Of a stretch of 64,000 nt of DNA, positions 22,721 to 34,633 are shown piece after piece. Position 1 is the first letter of the stretch; each line of letters begins with the position of its first letter. The translations under genes were made by a program, and so were the position numbers. The notes under the pieces were generated by a model. That model did no database searches. It was not told the DNA's origin and was given only the letters and a program-made list of their open reading frames with translations. This DNA is from Lagopus muta (Eukaryota; Chordata; Aves; Galliformes; Phasianidae): NCBI RefSeq assembly GCF_023343835.1, contig NC_064433.1:178205777-178269776 (forward strand). The letters run 5' to 3'.

Positions 22721-24636
22721 ATGGATGGACCTGGGCTTCGAGTGCAGCTGCTGTGCACCCTGGGTGCCACACTTTAACACAGCAGAGGAGGAGCACCTGG
22801 TGGCCATGCAGCAGGCTGCTCCCTCTCTGTCCCACCTGCTGCGGAGGAGATGCCAGCTCCTGCTCACTCATCACAACAGAGACAGGAGGGAAAATCCAGG
22901 AGAAATACCTTACATTCTCACTGTTAAAACAAGTGATGCAGCCTACATTCACATGGACCTTCCCCTTCCACACCAGAAGAACCAGTGTAATGCAACAGCT
23001 GAGGACGACACGTTCGAATACTTCCCCTGAAACTGGGATATTTCATAGGACTTCACAACTTGTCATTTTTGAGCTGTCATTTGTATGGGGGTGGCTTTTC
23101 AGTGCTCACTACCGATGTTTATTTTACTCCTTTTCTGGCACAAGGACAGCTTTCTCACTCTGCAGTGCTCAAGACGCTCCGTGAGTACAAAACCTACCTG
23201 GAGAGTGTGCAAAAACACCCTCAAGCGCTGCTTCCAAGTGGCCACTGTAGGTTTGGGATTATGCCCTTTTGATCAGAACAGATTATGGAGGTCTGCTTTA
23301 AAAGCAGTAATGCTGAAGCTTCATTAAGTAAAAGCAGCCCTAGCTTGTTTGCAAAAGAGCCAATTATTTCCAGCATTTGAATCGACTCTGAAGCCTGCTT
23401 TGCATTCCTAATTGACTAATGCTTCATCTAGGACACCAGCTCAAAACATCTCAGCAATTAAAGCAACAAAGAAATCTCACAAGTTAGGAAACAGACTTTA
23501 AACGCCAAAAAGCATTTCACTTTGGAGTTTAGATGTTTGCAAGGTGTCAAATTTAAATATAAAACACATTCAAATGCAACTGTGAAGCTTCTGATTTCTT
23601 CCGCAAACAAAAGAGCAGTGACAAGGATTTTCACTGTAGGCTTTGAGGTAGATTGTGCTGAGTCAAGCTGTTGTTATTATTGAGGGGTCATGGTGCTGGA
23701 TTAATAGTGCATCCTAAATACATATCTACACATCAGCAGCAGGAGTATTTTCACACTAATTTAACCCCTACTACCAGGCTGTAAACTACAAAGTGAATAA
23801 GGAGGAATGTGTAACACAGGAAAACGGCAGAGAAGCCACTGAGTGATGAAGAGAGCTGTAGGGTTGTGTTTTCATGATGCAGAAAGTAGACCCCGTTCAG
23901 GGCCACCAGCCCACCCCACAGAGCTGATCTTTTATCACTGGTCACTTTCCACAGGCATAAATGGCCCCTTACTCCTCAAATACCCACACACTGATGCACT
24001 GCCAGCTGGTGTCCACTGCAACAGCCAAAATAAAATAAAGTAATTCTGAAGTGAGTTATTTTCTAACACAAAAATGTAGTTAGAAAGCAAATCCACAATT
24101 CTGATCCAGACCAAAACCGGTGTGCCTCTTTGTCTCCTATTTACAACACTTCAAAAGTGGCACGTACAGCTGGATTACAATTCCTTCCTTCCACCATCTG
24201 GTGCAATTTAGCTTTTCATTGCTGCAGCAGCCTGAGCTGCCCACATGGGCTGAAACTCCCAATGGAAAGATTTACTGGGCTGTGTTTACAGAGCAAAGAG
24301 GTACCAAGAGCTGATTTGTCAACACACGCAGTAATTTCTGTGGTCGCCATTTGCACAGCTGTAACAACAAAGGAAGGTACTGTCCTGTGACAGGTAACTG
24401 TTATTACACAAGCACTAAAAGCACACTTTATGAATCCAGCCCCTGAAATGAATACCAGCGTAGATGAAAGGCATCTGGACAACAGGGATCCATCTACTTG
24501 TAACTCAGACCCTGACAACAATACACCAGGAAACTCTCTTAATTTAGTTAGTAACAAATAATCAACCAATTGTCTTTTGAGGACATACCAAGGGGAAAAA
24601 TAGCCATTAATTCCCAGTATTCAACTTGCATCTGGA

Positions 24637-25690
24637 TATCAGATTAGATGGATGGACCACTCGCTGGATAAGGAATTGGCTGGATGGTCACACTCACAGA
24701 GTTGTGGTTGCAGCTCAATGCCTAAATAGAGACGGATGATGAGTGGCATTCCTCAGGTGCTGGGACCAGTGTTATTTAACACCTTTGTAGGCAACAAAGA
24801 AGTGGGATTGAGTGCACCTTCAGCAAGTTTGCAGATGGTATCAAGCTGAACAGTGCAGCTGACATGCAAGAGGAAAGGGATGCTATCCACAGAGACCTGG
24901 GCAGGCTTGAGAGGTGCGCCCATGCCAGCCTCATGAAGTTCAACAAGGCCAAGTGCAAGGTTCTGCACCAGGATGGGGCAATCCCAAGTACAGATACAGG
25001 TTGGGTAGAGAACGGCTTGAGAGCAGCCCTGAGGAGAACGATCTGGGAGTTTCAGCTGGTGAAAGATTTAACACAAGCCAGCAGTGTGCGCTTGCAGCCC
25101 AGAAGGCCAACCGTATCCTGGGTTGCATCTAGAGAAGTGTGACCAGGAGGGCAAGGGAGATGGCTGCCCCTCTACTCTGCTTTCATGAGAACCCACCTGG
25201 AGAACTGCATCCAGCTCTGGGGCCACAACACAAGAAGGACATGGAGCTGTTGGAGCTGGTCCAGAGGAGGCCCACGAAGATGATCAGAGGGCTGGAACAA
25301 CTTCCCTGTGGGGACAGGCTGAAAGACCCAGGGCTCTTCAGCCTGCAAAAGGCTCCAGGGGGACCTTATAGCAGCCTTCCAGTACCTAAAGGGGGCCTAC
25401 AGGAAAGCTAGGAAGGGACTTTTTGTGAGGTCGTGTAGCAACAGGATGAGTGGAAATGGTTTGAAACTGGAACATGGTAGATTTAGAGTAGATATTAGGA
25501 CGAAATTCTTTACTATGAGGGTGGTGATGCACTGGATCAGGATGCCTCCTCCCTACAGGTGTTCAAGGCCAGGCTGGATAGGACTCTGAGCAACCTGGTC
25601 TAGGGGGAGGTGTCCCTGCCTATAGCAGGGGGTTGGAACTAGGTTATCTTAGAGGTGCCTTCCAACCCAAGCCATTCTATGATTCTAAGA
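24637..25690 (+). mobile_element. CR1 LINE, longest copy here: partial reverse transcriptase to 3' tail
   Basis: About 1.05 kb. Reading across several frames, it spells CR1 ORF2 from the palm region onward: a GPVLFNTF-type block, then FSKFADDTKLN (the catalytic F-ADD motif of reverse transcriptase), [33 protein letters not shown] and MIRGLEQLP. A 3' UTR with a CCATTCTATGATTCTA tail follows. Several frameshifts and stops make it inactive. It is inserted in sense relative to the window, antisense to DDX10. Confidence 0.95.
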
Positions 25691-27228
25691 TGAGAGGACA
25701 GCTTGAAAATAGAATTTATGAAAAGGCAAAGTTATCTATGCAGGCAGCAGCTTTTTCTAGCTGCCACCAAGTATAGGAAGCGAAGCCATTGATGGGAGAC
25801 TTACCAGACCGTGGCGGTCATTGTTTCAAATGAATGATGCAAAATGGGAAAAAGCTCAAGAAAAAGCTGTGAATAATATGCAAGGTCTGAAACTTTGCTC
25901 TCTAATGTGTTTTAAACTGTTGTTTGTTCAGTTTATCCAAGAGAATGTAAATATATAAAAAAAACTTTTGTGCCTGGATGTTGGATAAAATCAGATCAGA
26001 AATCAGGTTGTATCTCCAAAGGCAGCAGCACATTTCAGTGTTAAGACACTGAAAGATGGACATACAGCAAATCAAAATGGTTTGACTGATACCCTGGTCA
26101 GCTCCAGCTAAAGCAATTTCAACCCTGAGCAATGATGATTCAGTGTTTTTGAGAATAATTTCAGTTTTCAAACTGTTGTATAAACTCAAATTGCTCTGCC
26201 TTGATCCACTGCATGGAAACTCCAATGGTTTGGGGCTGGATTATTCTGCTGCATTATGAGCAGCAATGCAATGCCTGTGACAGGAATGGGCAAGTCAAGG
26301 GCTGGTACAGCCTCACCCATCCAATCTGAATCTCCCTGTTTACTAGAACCTTGGGGAAGTAAAGGTGGACACAGAACAAAAGCAAGACATTGATGATTTG
26401 CTTTGGGTCCTTCTTCCCATCCGATTCTGTATGCTTTCCATGCAGTAATAAAAATAGTAAGCATATTGTCTTGCCGGTGTGATTTTGGTTTGAATATTTT
26501 TTCTTGTTTCAGATTGTAGTACTTCAGCTCCACGGCAGACTCAGCCCATCTTTTGCTTTTAGTACAATTACACTGGTATTTCATTACAAATAGATTAATC
26601 TTCCTTTTTTTCTGCAATTGTTTCTTTTTTACAAATCTAGTTTGAGTGGTTTTGATTTACATCACTGGAATGGCCAGTAAAGGGAATAACACTGTGCAAT
26701 ATATTTTCATTACCATTTCTCTGTACTGTAGCATTCTTACAGCAAATAAGAAAGAAGCTGCACTGGGCTTTGTGGAAGGGACTGCAGTAATTAATCTTCA
26801 TTAGGACTGCTGCCATGGCCTTGCGAATTAAAATTTATTACGTGAAAGGAAGTTTGTGGCACAACATGTTTGATTAGCAAAATGCCAATATTTAAGAGAT
26901 AAATTATTGCTAAATTTTATAAACTGTATTTTATTAACAGATTCATTCATTATTCACACATGCTTCTTCAGGAAAGAATCTGTGTCTGCTGTGTTACAGT
27001 CTGGTACCTCAACTCATGGTCTGCAATTTGGTGTCAAGGACAGCTTGTTTCCAAGTGCTAGTAAACCTCAAGTCCAAAGCAAGCTCTGATAAATGATAAC
27101 TGAAGCAGAGCTGGTCTAGACAGCTTGGAGTTGCTGTTGTTTAATCAGTGGCAATGTGGCTGTGTGTATGTCAAATGGCTGATTTTAAACCACAGAAACC
27201 TTGCAGAGCAGAGGTTGCCCAGATCTTG

Positions 27229-27653
27229 AATCACAGAATGGTTTGGGATGGAAGGCAGATGTAAGGTGATCTAGTTCCAACCCCCCTGCTATAGGCAGGG
27301 ACACCTCCCTCTAGACCAGGTTGCTCGCAGCCCCATCCAGCCTGGCCTTGAATGCCTCCAGAGAAGGAGCATCTACAACCTCACTGGGCAACCAGTGCCA
27401 GTGCATCATCACCCTCACAGTAAAGAATCTCCTCCTAATATCTAATCTAAATCATAGTAAAGAATTTCTTCCTAACATCTAGTCTAAATCTACCCTCTTC
27501 CCATTTAAAGTCATCTCCTCTCATCTTGTCACTTACTAAGAGTCCCCTACCAGGTTACCTTAGGCCCCCTTCAGGTACTGGAAGGAGATAAGGTCCCCCA
27601 GAGCCTTCTCTTCTCCAGGCTGAAGAGCCCCAGCTCTCTCAGCCTGCACCCCT
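27229..27653 (-). mobile_element. CR1 LINE, 3' portion, minus orientation
   Basis: Starts with AATCACAGAATGGTTTGGG and contains CCCCCCTGCTATAGGCAGGG, CCATCCAGCCTGGCCTTGAA and TCTTCTCCAGGCTGAAGAGC. It carries an internal 37-bp tandem duplication. Confidence 0.93.
27419..27492. repeat. 37-bp tandem duplication inside a CR1
   Basis: Two adjacent, slightly diverged copies of a unit beginning AGTAAAGAATCTCCTCC and AGTAAAGAATTTCTTCC. Other CR1 copies in the window have this segment once. Confidence 0.85.
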
Positions 27654-27751
27654 CTTTTGGACAATTAATTTTCCTCTTACTTACTAGAGCAATTATTTTC
27701 TAGAACAATTGCTTCCTATTTTATTTCTCATTACATCCCTTGTCAAAATTA

Positions 27752-27860
27752 GGTGTTCAAAAAACATGTAAATGTGGCACTGAGGGACACAGTGGTGATG
27801 TGTTGATAACTGGAATAGATCATCTTAGAGGTCTTTTCCAACCTTAATGTTTATATGATG
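27752..27860 (+). mobile_element. CR1 LINE, 3' end fragment
   Basis: Contains AATGTGGCACTGAGGGACAC and GATCATCTTAGAGGTCTTTT, matching the subfamily at 15.6-15.9 kb. It is about 100 bp from an oppositely oriented CR1. Confidence 0.8.
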
Positions 27861-28179
27861 TTTTAATTCTATTAATACTAGGTTCTGAAGAAAACTGCAA
27901 CAAAAAGTTATTCTTACTTCTTCAGCCATACATGTAGAGCTTACAGCCAGGAGGTTACCATTGCACACAACAGTAACATGTGTTCCTATTGAGTTTGTGG
28001 AATATACTTATTTTTGCTGACTAAATAATGTAAAATTTATTTCAACAATGTAAATAGTTATATTAAAGTTCCTTCTAAAACAAGTTTTGAAAAAACAGTA
28101 TTCTATATACAGTAGTAAGAAAAATACTGTCTCTCTTTTGAATGGGGATAAGTACAACACACCTTGTTTACTGAAATAA

Positions 28180-28368
28180 ATCATAGAATCATAAAATGAC
28201 TTGGATTGGAAGGGACCTCAAGGATCATCTAGTTCCAATGTCCCTGCTATAGGCAGAGCTGCCAGCCACTAGATCAAGTACTAGATCAGACTGCCCAGGC
28301 CCCATCCAACCTGGCCCTAAACACCTCCATGGATGGGCCACCCACAGCCTCTCTGAGCAATCTGTTAA
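28180..28368 (-). mobile_element. CR1 LINE, 3' end fragment, minus orientation
   Basis: Begins ATCATAGAATCATAAAATGA, then GGAAGGGACCTCAAGGATCA, CCATCCAACCTGGCCCTAAA and a fragment of the ORF2 3' end. Confidence 0.88.
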
Positions 28369-29435
28369 ACCCAGCAGGCACACAGCTCTTGCACATTCTG
28401 CCCAAGTGGGATGGGGGAGAGAATCAGAAATATAGAATTATGAGAACCTGGAAGTTGAGATGTAGTTTACTGGGTAAAGCAGAAGGTGTGCATGCAAACA
28501 GTGGTGAAACTGTGTGTATATACACATGCAGACACATATCTGTTTTCATACATGCATATGCATATGTATTATCTACGTATATATTCAATTTCTAATAGGC
28601 ATACATGAAACACGCTTGGATTTCACAGTATATAGATTAAATTCTCTACTCTGAAATATGAAAAGCAGTTCTGAATAGGTTCAAATGAAGGGAAAATGAT
28701 GACAGATCTGTGATAAATAGTCAAACAAATTATTTCTATAACTGAACTCCTTCTAAGATAAGTTTTAGTATAGACTACATCAAGAACTACATACAACTTA
28801 GAATCAGGTTTACATACAACATCAATATCCAGATTTAATGTACTCAAGAATGTATTAAAAAAATGTAATTTGGCCATAATTTTCAAAACTACAGCACAGT
28901 ACACAACCGAGTGGCACTGACTGCTGACTTGCATGTCAGCTGGTGAATTACCATAAAATCACAAATGAAACTGTGTCTGAACTAAGATATTTCTCCTTTC
29001 CCCACAAGTTCATGCTGATTTAAGAGTTAACACGATCAGTTACACCTAATAAAGATTTAAAGAAGGTAATGATGAGGTCAGTCGCAACTTTCTTCCTTCT
29101 CAGCATTTCTATTTAAAGAGATTGAGGGATTAGAAATATTAGAAATTTAATTTGAGTACAAAACTGGTTTTTAAGAAATCCAGACACTTTTCTTCCGCTC
29201 TACTCAATGCACTTAAATTTTTCACCTCATTAACAATTTACATTCATAGCCTTACACCAATATGAAGAATGTTGCTAGATAGACAAAAATTAATCTCATA
29301 TTATATGCTTCGTGCCATTTAATTACTCAGATTATAGAGGTAGAGGGAAATCCCATTCAAAGGCAAATTTAACTAACAGCTCATACAGCTCCTCCAGTTT
29401 GAAATAAATGCTGAAGGTGGGATGCAGCGAAATTT

Positions 29436-29845
29436 CTAAGTTGGAAAGATGTGGATTTGATGGGTGGACCTGGCTGTGAGATCCTACACCGAATGTAGTG
29501 CTGAAAGGCTCAATGTCCTGATGGAGATCACTGACGGGTGGTCGTACAGCAGACAGTTTCTCCAGAAAAAGGCTGTGGGAAACCGTATCAAAAGCCTTGC
29601 TAATGTTCAAGTAAACAATACCCACTGCCTTTCCTCCTCTAAGCATGTCAGCTTATCACAAAAAGCAATCAGGTTAGTCAGGCAGAACCTTCATTTCATT
29701 AACCTATGCTGACTGGGCCTGATCACCTGGCTGTCTTGTAGGTGCTGCATGATGGCACTGACGGTGCACTGCTCCATAACCTTCCCTGGCACTGAGCTCA
29801 GACTGACAGGCCTGAAACCTGTGTTGGCTTTCCTGAGGTGTGTTA
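29436..29845 (-). mobile_element. CR1 LINE, internal reverse-transcriptase fragment, minus orientation
   Basis: The minus strand encodes GIVYLNISKAFDTVSHSLFL followed by EKLSAV, the conserved DFSKAFDTVSH region of CR1 reverse transcriptase. Upstream it has the CR1-like segment with AGGCCTGTCAGTCTGAGCTC. The first motif residue of the usual YLDFSKAF is changed (YLNISKAF). Unlike the other copies, it lacks a recognisable 3' tail, so it is a fragment of an older, partly deleted element. Confidence 0.85.
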
Positions 29846-30278
29846 CCCCAAGAAACAGCTGGGACTAGCTAGGGAGAGCTTAAACCTCAAAACTGGGGAG
29901 GAAACAATAAAAATTTAAAAATCACCCCAACTAGATTACAACTCCCAGAGCACTGAACGGACAGGGCAGATTTACACAAGCATTTTGCTCAGTATTTTAA
30001 TCAAGGAAGCAAAAGCAAATTGCTTTGACATCATTAAATGAATGCCAAAAATCTTTAAGTCAAGAGGGTTTGCATGGCAAAAATGAGCTGACAGTGCATG
30101 GGAAAATAACAGAATTTATGATTTAGTGGATGATTTGCAAGAATGCTTTTCAAAGAAGTGAATATTGCTAAGATTTTAATGACTATCAGCTACACTAAAA
30201 AAGAAAATCACAATATGAAACTTGTTTTATTGGATGTTCCTTGGCTCCTCTTAGTTAAAACTTTAAATATGATTTTTA

Positions 30279-31515
30279 CATGGGTTAATCTGAAAGTAAT
30301 GCCTCCTATTTATTTCCATGGAAACAGAAACAGATACAAAGAGCACAATAACACTATCTGACAGAGCGAATTCTCAGCTAAAAAACTATGTTGCTCGGAA
30401 AAGTCTGCACCAGCAGAAGAGACCCACTGTTTTACAGCTGCTATGATTGCTGCCAGGAAAACGTTGCCTAACATGGTCCATCTTTCAACAGCCCAAACTG
30501 ATAGAAATCAGAAGATGTCAAATCCAGGCTATAGGATGGGTGTGGTACGACAGTCCAGCCAAGATTGGCAGAGTGCTCCATGGTCTTCAATTTTATTACC
30601 ATGTTGCAAGAGAAAGGTTGTCTTCTTCTCTGACCTGACTCTGGAAGTTTAAGCCTTCAGCTTAATCAGCACCATAATGCAGCAGTGAGAGCTGATCCAG
30701 GTTGTAGGAAATCCAGCAGGATCACTCTTTCCTACCCCAAAAGACAGCGCACATCACTTTACTCACTTAGGGTTGAGTTTTGAACTTTTTCTTCAATGGG
30801 GAATTCACATGTCACAACTCCACGCACTGCCATTTTGACACCAGCTCACAGTGGTGACACCACATCTATTCACCAGTAATGATGCAATCCAGGAAACTGT
30901 CACCCTCAGCCATGTATTGGTTCCATAGGTCCTGACAAAACAACATAGTGTTCCTTCTGTTCCTGTATGAGCATTCATGGGACCCACTTGGCACAAACTT
31001 TGCAATATTCCAATACTGCCAGTATTGGTTCCAACGCAGTGAAACCAATTTTCAACCCTGTAAACAGTTCCCTGGTCATAATAATCTACTGATTTGTGGC
31101 TGAGAAGATTGAGATGCTCTTCATTTTGTGGTGTGACAGCTCTGCATGGCCATCTAGAACGTGGCTTGTCTTTCACATCACTACGTCACTGTCATCACAG
31201 CTGAGAAGTGCCACCCACCACCTCACCGTGTTAACATCCATTGTTTGGTCTCCACAAACATTCAGCAAGCATTAATTAATGTCAGAGGGTGCCATTTTTT
31301 CAGAAATGCAGTTCCACACCTTTGCTTCATATACTCTTTCACATCAGATGCCATTTTGTCAGACTCTCCCTCTGCTGCCATCTGTCTCGTGGCAACAAAA
31401 TGTAATGGAATATTGGCAGAAAGGTTCAATCTCTACTGCCATTCCACCACTATCCGCCTATGATGTCATGGGCAACATAATAAAGTGGGAGGCATTGCTT
31501 TTGGAACAGCCCTTG
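30279..31515 (-). mobile_element. Mariner DNA transposon (Galluhop-like), disabled
   Basis: A 1237-bp element flanked by TA dinucleotides, with inverted ends: AAAGTAATGCCTCC inside the left end and the same motif with one change at the right (minus strand AAAAGCAATGCCTCC). Length and TA target are typical of mariner. The minus strand carries transposase remains: KDKPRSRWPCRAVTPQNEEH (linker between the helix-turn-helix parts), then a GDSFLDCIITG stretch leading into the first catalytic block. The expected TGDE is read here as TG-E-stop: the Asp codon is now Glu (30869-30871) and the next codon is TAG (30866-30868). The N-terminal part is also frameshifted. The element is therefore a fossil. 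Confidence 0.88.
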
Positions 31516-32109
31516 TAGTTAAAGTAGCTTCCACACACAGTCAGGTTTCAAAGACCAAATGAACTCCAACCTTCAAGATAAATGACTTTCTGCCATGCTC
31601 AAGGCTCAATTCATAACTTAAAAAGTAAATTCCATTGGTAAAACCCTCCCAGATTTTAAGTTACCTTTTAAATACATTGACACAATGTAGGTAACATTGT
31701 AGCATGGAAAATGTTCTATCATTACACTTCATTCCAAAGTAACCTCCAAACATACCTAAAGTACATGTAAACCTGGCAAGACACAATATATGGTAGAAAA
31801 ATAATCCATCTCAGCTCACATTGGATCATACACAGAGAATATTCTTTGTTCTCAAAATTGCTCTTTCCATCCAAGGAGATTGGTCTTGAATGTAATTTTG
31901 AGATAAACAAAACACTGTAAGCATCCAGATGTTCCAAGGAAATGTTCCCTCTAAGGTAATTCAGCTCAGGACAAAACCAGTAAAATGACTATACTGCACC
32001 TACAAGGTGTTAAGTTACATGTATGTAAACTTGACATACTGAAAAACATAACCAAAAAACCCAAACCAAACCAAAACAACAACAAAAAACACACAAAAAT
32101 CAGTTACCA

Positions 32110-32300
32110 AGGAAATGCTGCCTAGTGGACAGAGCACTTGGCCCTCAGGGTACCTGAGTTTTATTCCCAGATCTGTGTCATCAGCTTGGCCTTAAGTTAC
32201 TTTGTGACACAACACTCCTGTCTGCAAAAACCATACCCATCTCCTTTGCACAGTGTTCTGAGATTTGCTGAAGAAAATATGTTAGAAGGTTTAACTCCTT
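32110..32300 (+). mobile_element. Ancient tRNA-derived SINE (MIR/amniote-type)
   Basis: Contains CCTAGTGGACAGAGCACTTG (tRNA-like head with an A-box), then ACCTGAGTTTTATTCCCAG (degenerate B-box), CAGCTTGGCCTTAAGTTACT, and a tail CTCCTTTGCACAGTGTTCTG followed by AGATTTGC. This order resembles tRNA SINEs with a CTTTGTAAAGTGCTTTGAGAT tail seen in reptiles and old amniote repeats. It is highly diverged, and the family name is from memory. Confidence 0.5.
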
Positions 32301-34499
32301 TTTTTCCTGTTCATGTGCACTGCCTTTTCCATTCTACTTTATAGGAAAGGGAAATGACCAAGACCTTCCTCCTGTGAGCTGACATTCTGATTCCAGAGGG
32401 CCACGTCAACGGCTGATTCCAAAAAATATGTACTGATTAGAACCACCAACAATCTGCCCAACTCTATCAGTGTTTATCTTAAAACATAGCAAATCTTTCG
32501 TCTAGCTGACATCCTTGAGGAAGGGATTAATATAAAAAGTGATGCATGAATACTTTATAAAAGAAAGATCTCCCCTAGTAAACTGTTACTTAATGATACT
32601 GAAAATATACTAGGCAACCCCCACCTAATTTTAGTCTGACTGCCCTCACAACTTTTTCAGAATATTTATTAAACAGTTCCATTACAAAACATGGTTTTGT
32701 TGAGTCAGCGTTTCCTAGCTAAGGCAATCAGATGAAACAACGCTAAATCTTGTTCATGAAATGCAGCAATGAAATACCTTTCTCCTACACTAGGTGTGCG
32801 ACAACTTGTGAGTAACTGGAACTGCCTGAGGTAAGGAAGTGTATAATAGGTCATGTTTTGACATCAGGTTTCCTACGCTTGGTTGCTGATAAACTCTTCC
32901 CATCAGAGCACTAGTACAGTGCTTAATGGATTCCAGGAATCTGCCCTTCAGAAGCAACATACTAACTAATAAACAAGTACTGCTTGATAGCCAACCTCTT
33001 ACCAAAGATATCTTTCACACCTTTCCAATAAACTTCTATTCTTCTTCCAAGAAACAAACCATCAGTGACCACCTCTTACCTCACAATACCCTGTCCACTA
33101 TTTTTTTTTTTAATCTGGAGCAAAGCATTACTACTGAAGTCAGCTCAGAATTTGCTCTCAAAGGCAAAACAACAGAGTGGGCACTGCTACAAGTCCCATT
33201 AGAATCCTGAAATACTTCTCCTGGCTCCTTTATTAATCTTCCACATAAACCAAAATTCCTAAATACGCTGTTGTTCTACTGCTTATCTTACAGCTCACAT
33301 CAGCACAGAGATGGTCCAAACCCCACAAAATGGGGTTCCACAGCATCTTCTAGCTCAAATGACTGTCTTACATCCAGGCATTACTCATCAGAGTCTCGTA
33401 TATTAAAAAGACAGCATTAGCCATATTTCTGAAATTATCTGGGGGAAGCTGAGAATACAATTTCATTACATTAACCTGATCCTGCTCCAAGCAATATAAA
33501 AATACCACTAGAGAATGTATTCATCAAGTATAGACAGATACATTTAAACTCTCATAACACATGAAAAGCAATCTGCAAATCCTCTTATACAAACCTCCTC
33601 AATAAATGCTGAATCTTAAACCTCATTACAGGAGAACGTTTTAACAAATTACGCTTCTTCCTCTCAGCAAAAGCTAATGGGCAGAGACAAGATGTCAGAA
33701 ATACAGCAGGAACTGGAAGAATCTTGTTAAGCACTGGTTTCTTGTTTTCTGCCCATTTTTAGAAAGCTATTTTAATGTTTTACACCCAGCTTTTTCACTC
33801 ATTCTACAAGGAGTACAGATAGTGAATCAAGTGAGAGAAGTGAACACACAGAAGGAACTACAATTCAGTTACAGTGACCTTCTTTCACTCCTTGCACAAA
33901 AAAAAGCAGGAAAATTATTGATGTACCCATTCCTGTCAGTTCTACTGACCAACACACTGGTGAGAGATCTACAGGGGATATGGTCACCAGCTGCTTACTT
34001 AGGGTTATCCAGTCTGTAAATCCATGTCCCAGCACCCTGTCCTACACAGCATCCCCACAGTGTTCACTCATACTAGGGCTAACAACAATATGTAGCTGCT
34101 TAGATATCTGATTCAGAAGTGGAAAGTAAGATTTCTAAACCCAGACAGCTAGAACAGGGCAAAATAAAGATCTACACTTAACAGCACTAAGTGTCAATAA
34201 CATGCTTCCGCATCTGTAACACACAAGCTTTTTGTGAGAAACACACAAATGGACTTGTTGCTGTGAAGCAAATGACAAAAACCACGCAGGACTTCACTCA
34301 GTATCTTTCTCATACAGCTTCAAAAAATGAAATAATAGCTTTAATATAGATTTCTCTTCAGTACCCACCTCACAAACAAGCTCTCAAATATTAAGTAGTG
34401 GAAGCAACAGGATAACTGTAATGAGTTCCTAATATGTAAACACATCAGTTTCTAAAAAACATGAATACTTCAAAATCAATGAGGAAGATAGGTACATAC

Positions 34500-34633
34500 C
34501 TATAGCTGTCTTCACTTTCTGTATCTTGTTCTTCATCAGAATCTTTGTATTTATCAGGATCTGGGAGACTACTTGGATCAAACTCATCTTCACTTCCACT
34601 GTGTGCAAGAACAGCTACTGTTTCACCTTCAGC
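34500..34633 (-). CDS. DDX10: DDX10 penultimate coding exon (acidic C-terminal segment)
   Basis: Encodes 44 residues plus two bases of a split Arg codon. The acceptor is TTTGTCACCTGGCAG and the donor is TATAG|GTATGT. The peptide starts AEGETVAVLAHSGSEDE, continues FDPSSLPDPDKY and ends in the acidic DSDEEQDTESEDSY. From memory, human DDX10 has an Asp-rich run followed by GFDPSTLPDPDKY at the equivalent place, so the assignment is firm. The exon starts in phase 0 and ends in phase 2, which joins the last exon in frame. The upstream exon, expected to encode the basic K/R/E-rich region ahead of the acidic run, was not found and should lie right of 64000. Confidence 0.95.

Larger units (their letters stand above)
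21908..34499 (-). other. DDX10: DDX10 last intron (12.6 kb)
   Basis: Bounded by a GTATGT donor at 34499 and a TTTTTCTGTAG acceptor ending at 21908. It contains six CR1 fragments, one mariner and one old SINE, listed separately. The unique stretches are 21908-22615, 22721-24636, 25691-27228, 28369-29435, 29846-30278 and 31516-34499. They show no further exon in the DDX10 frame. The stretch 26640-26935 is repeat-free and AT-core rich (TTAATCTTCATTAG, AATTAAAATTTATTACG), a candidate conserved block. An open plus-strand frame at 22725-23030 has no recognised homology. Confidence 0.85.

Noticed and set aside
22725..23030. Plus-strand 101-codon frame in the DDX10 last intron
   Set aside because: It starts at the edge of a CR1 fragment, overlaps other open frames and has no recognisable homology.
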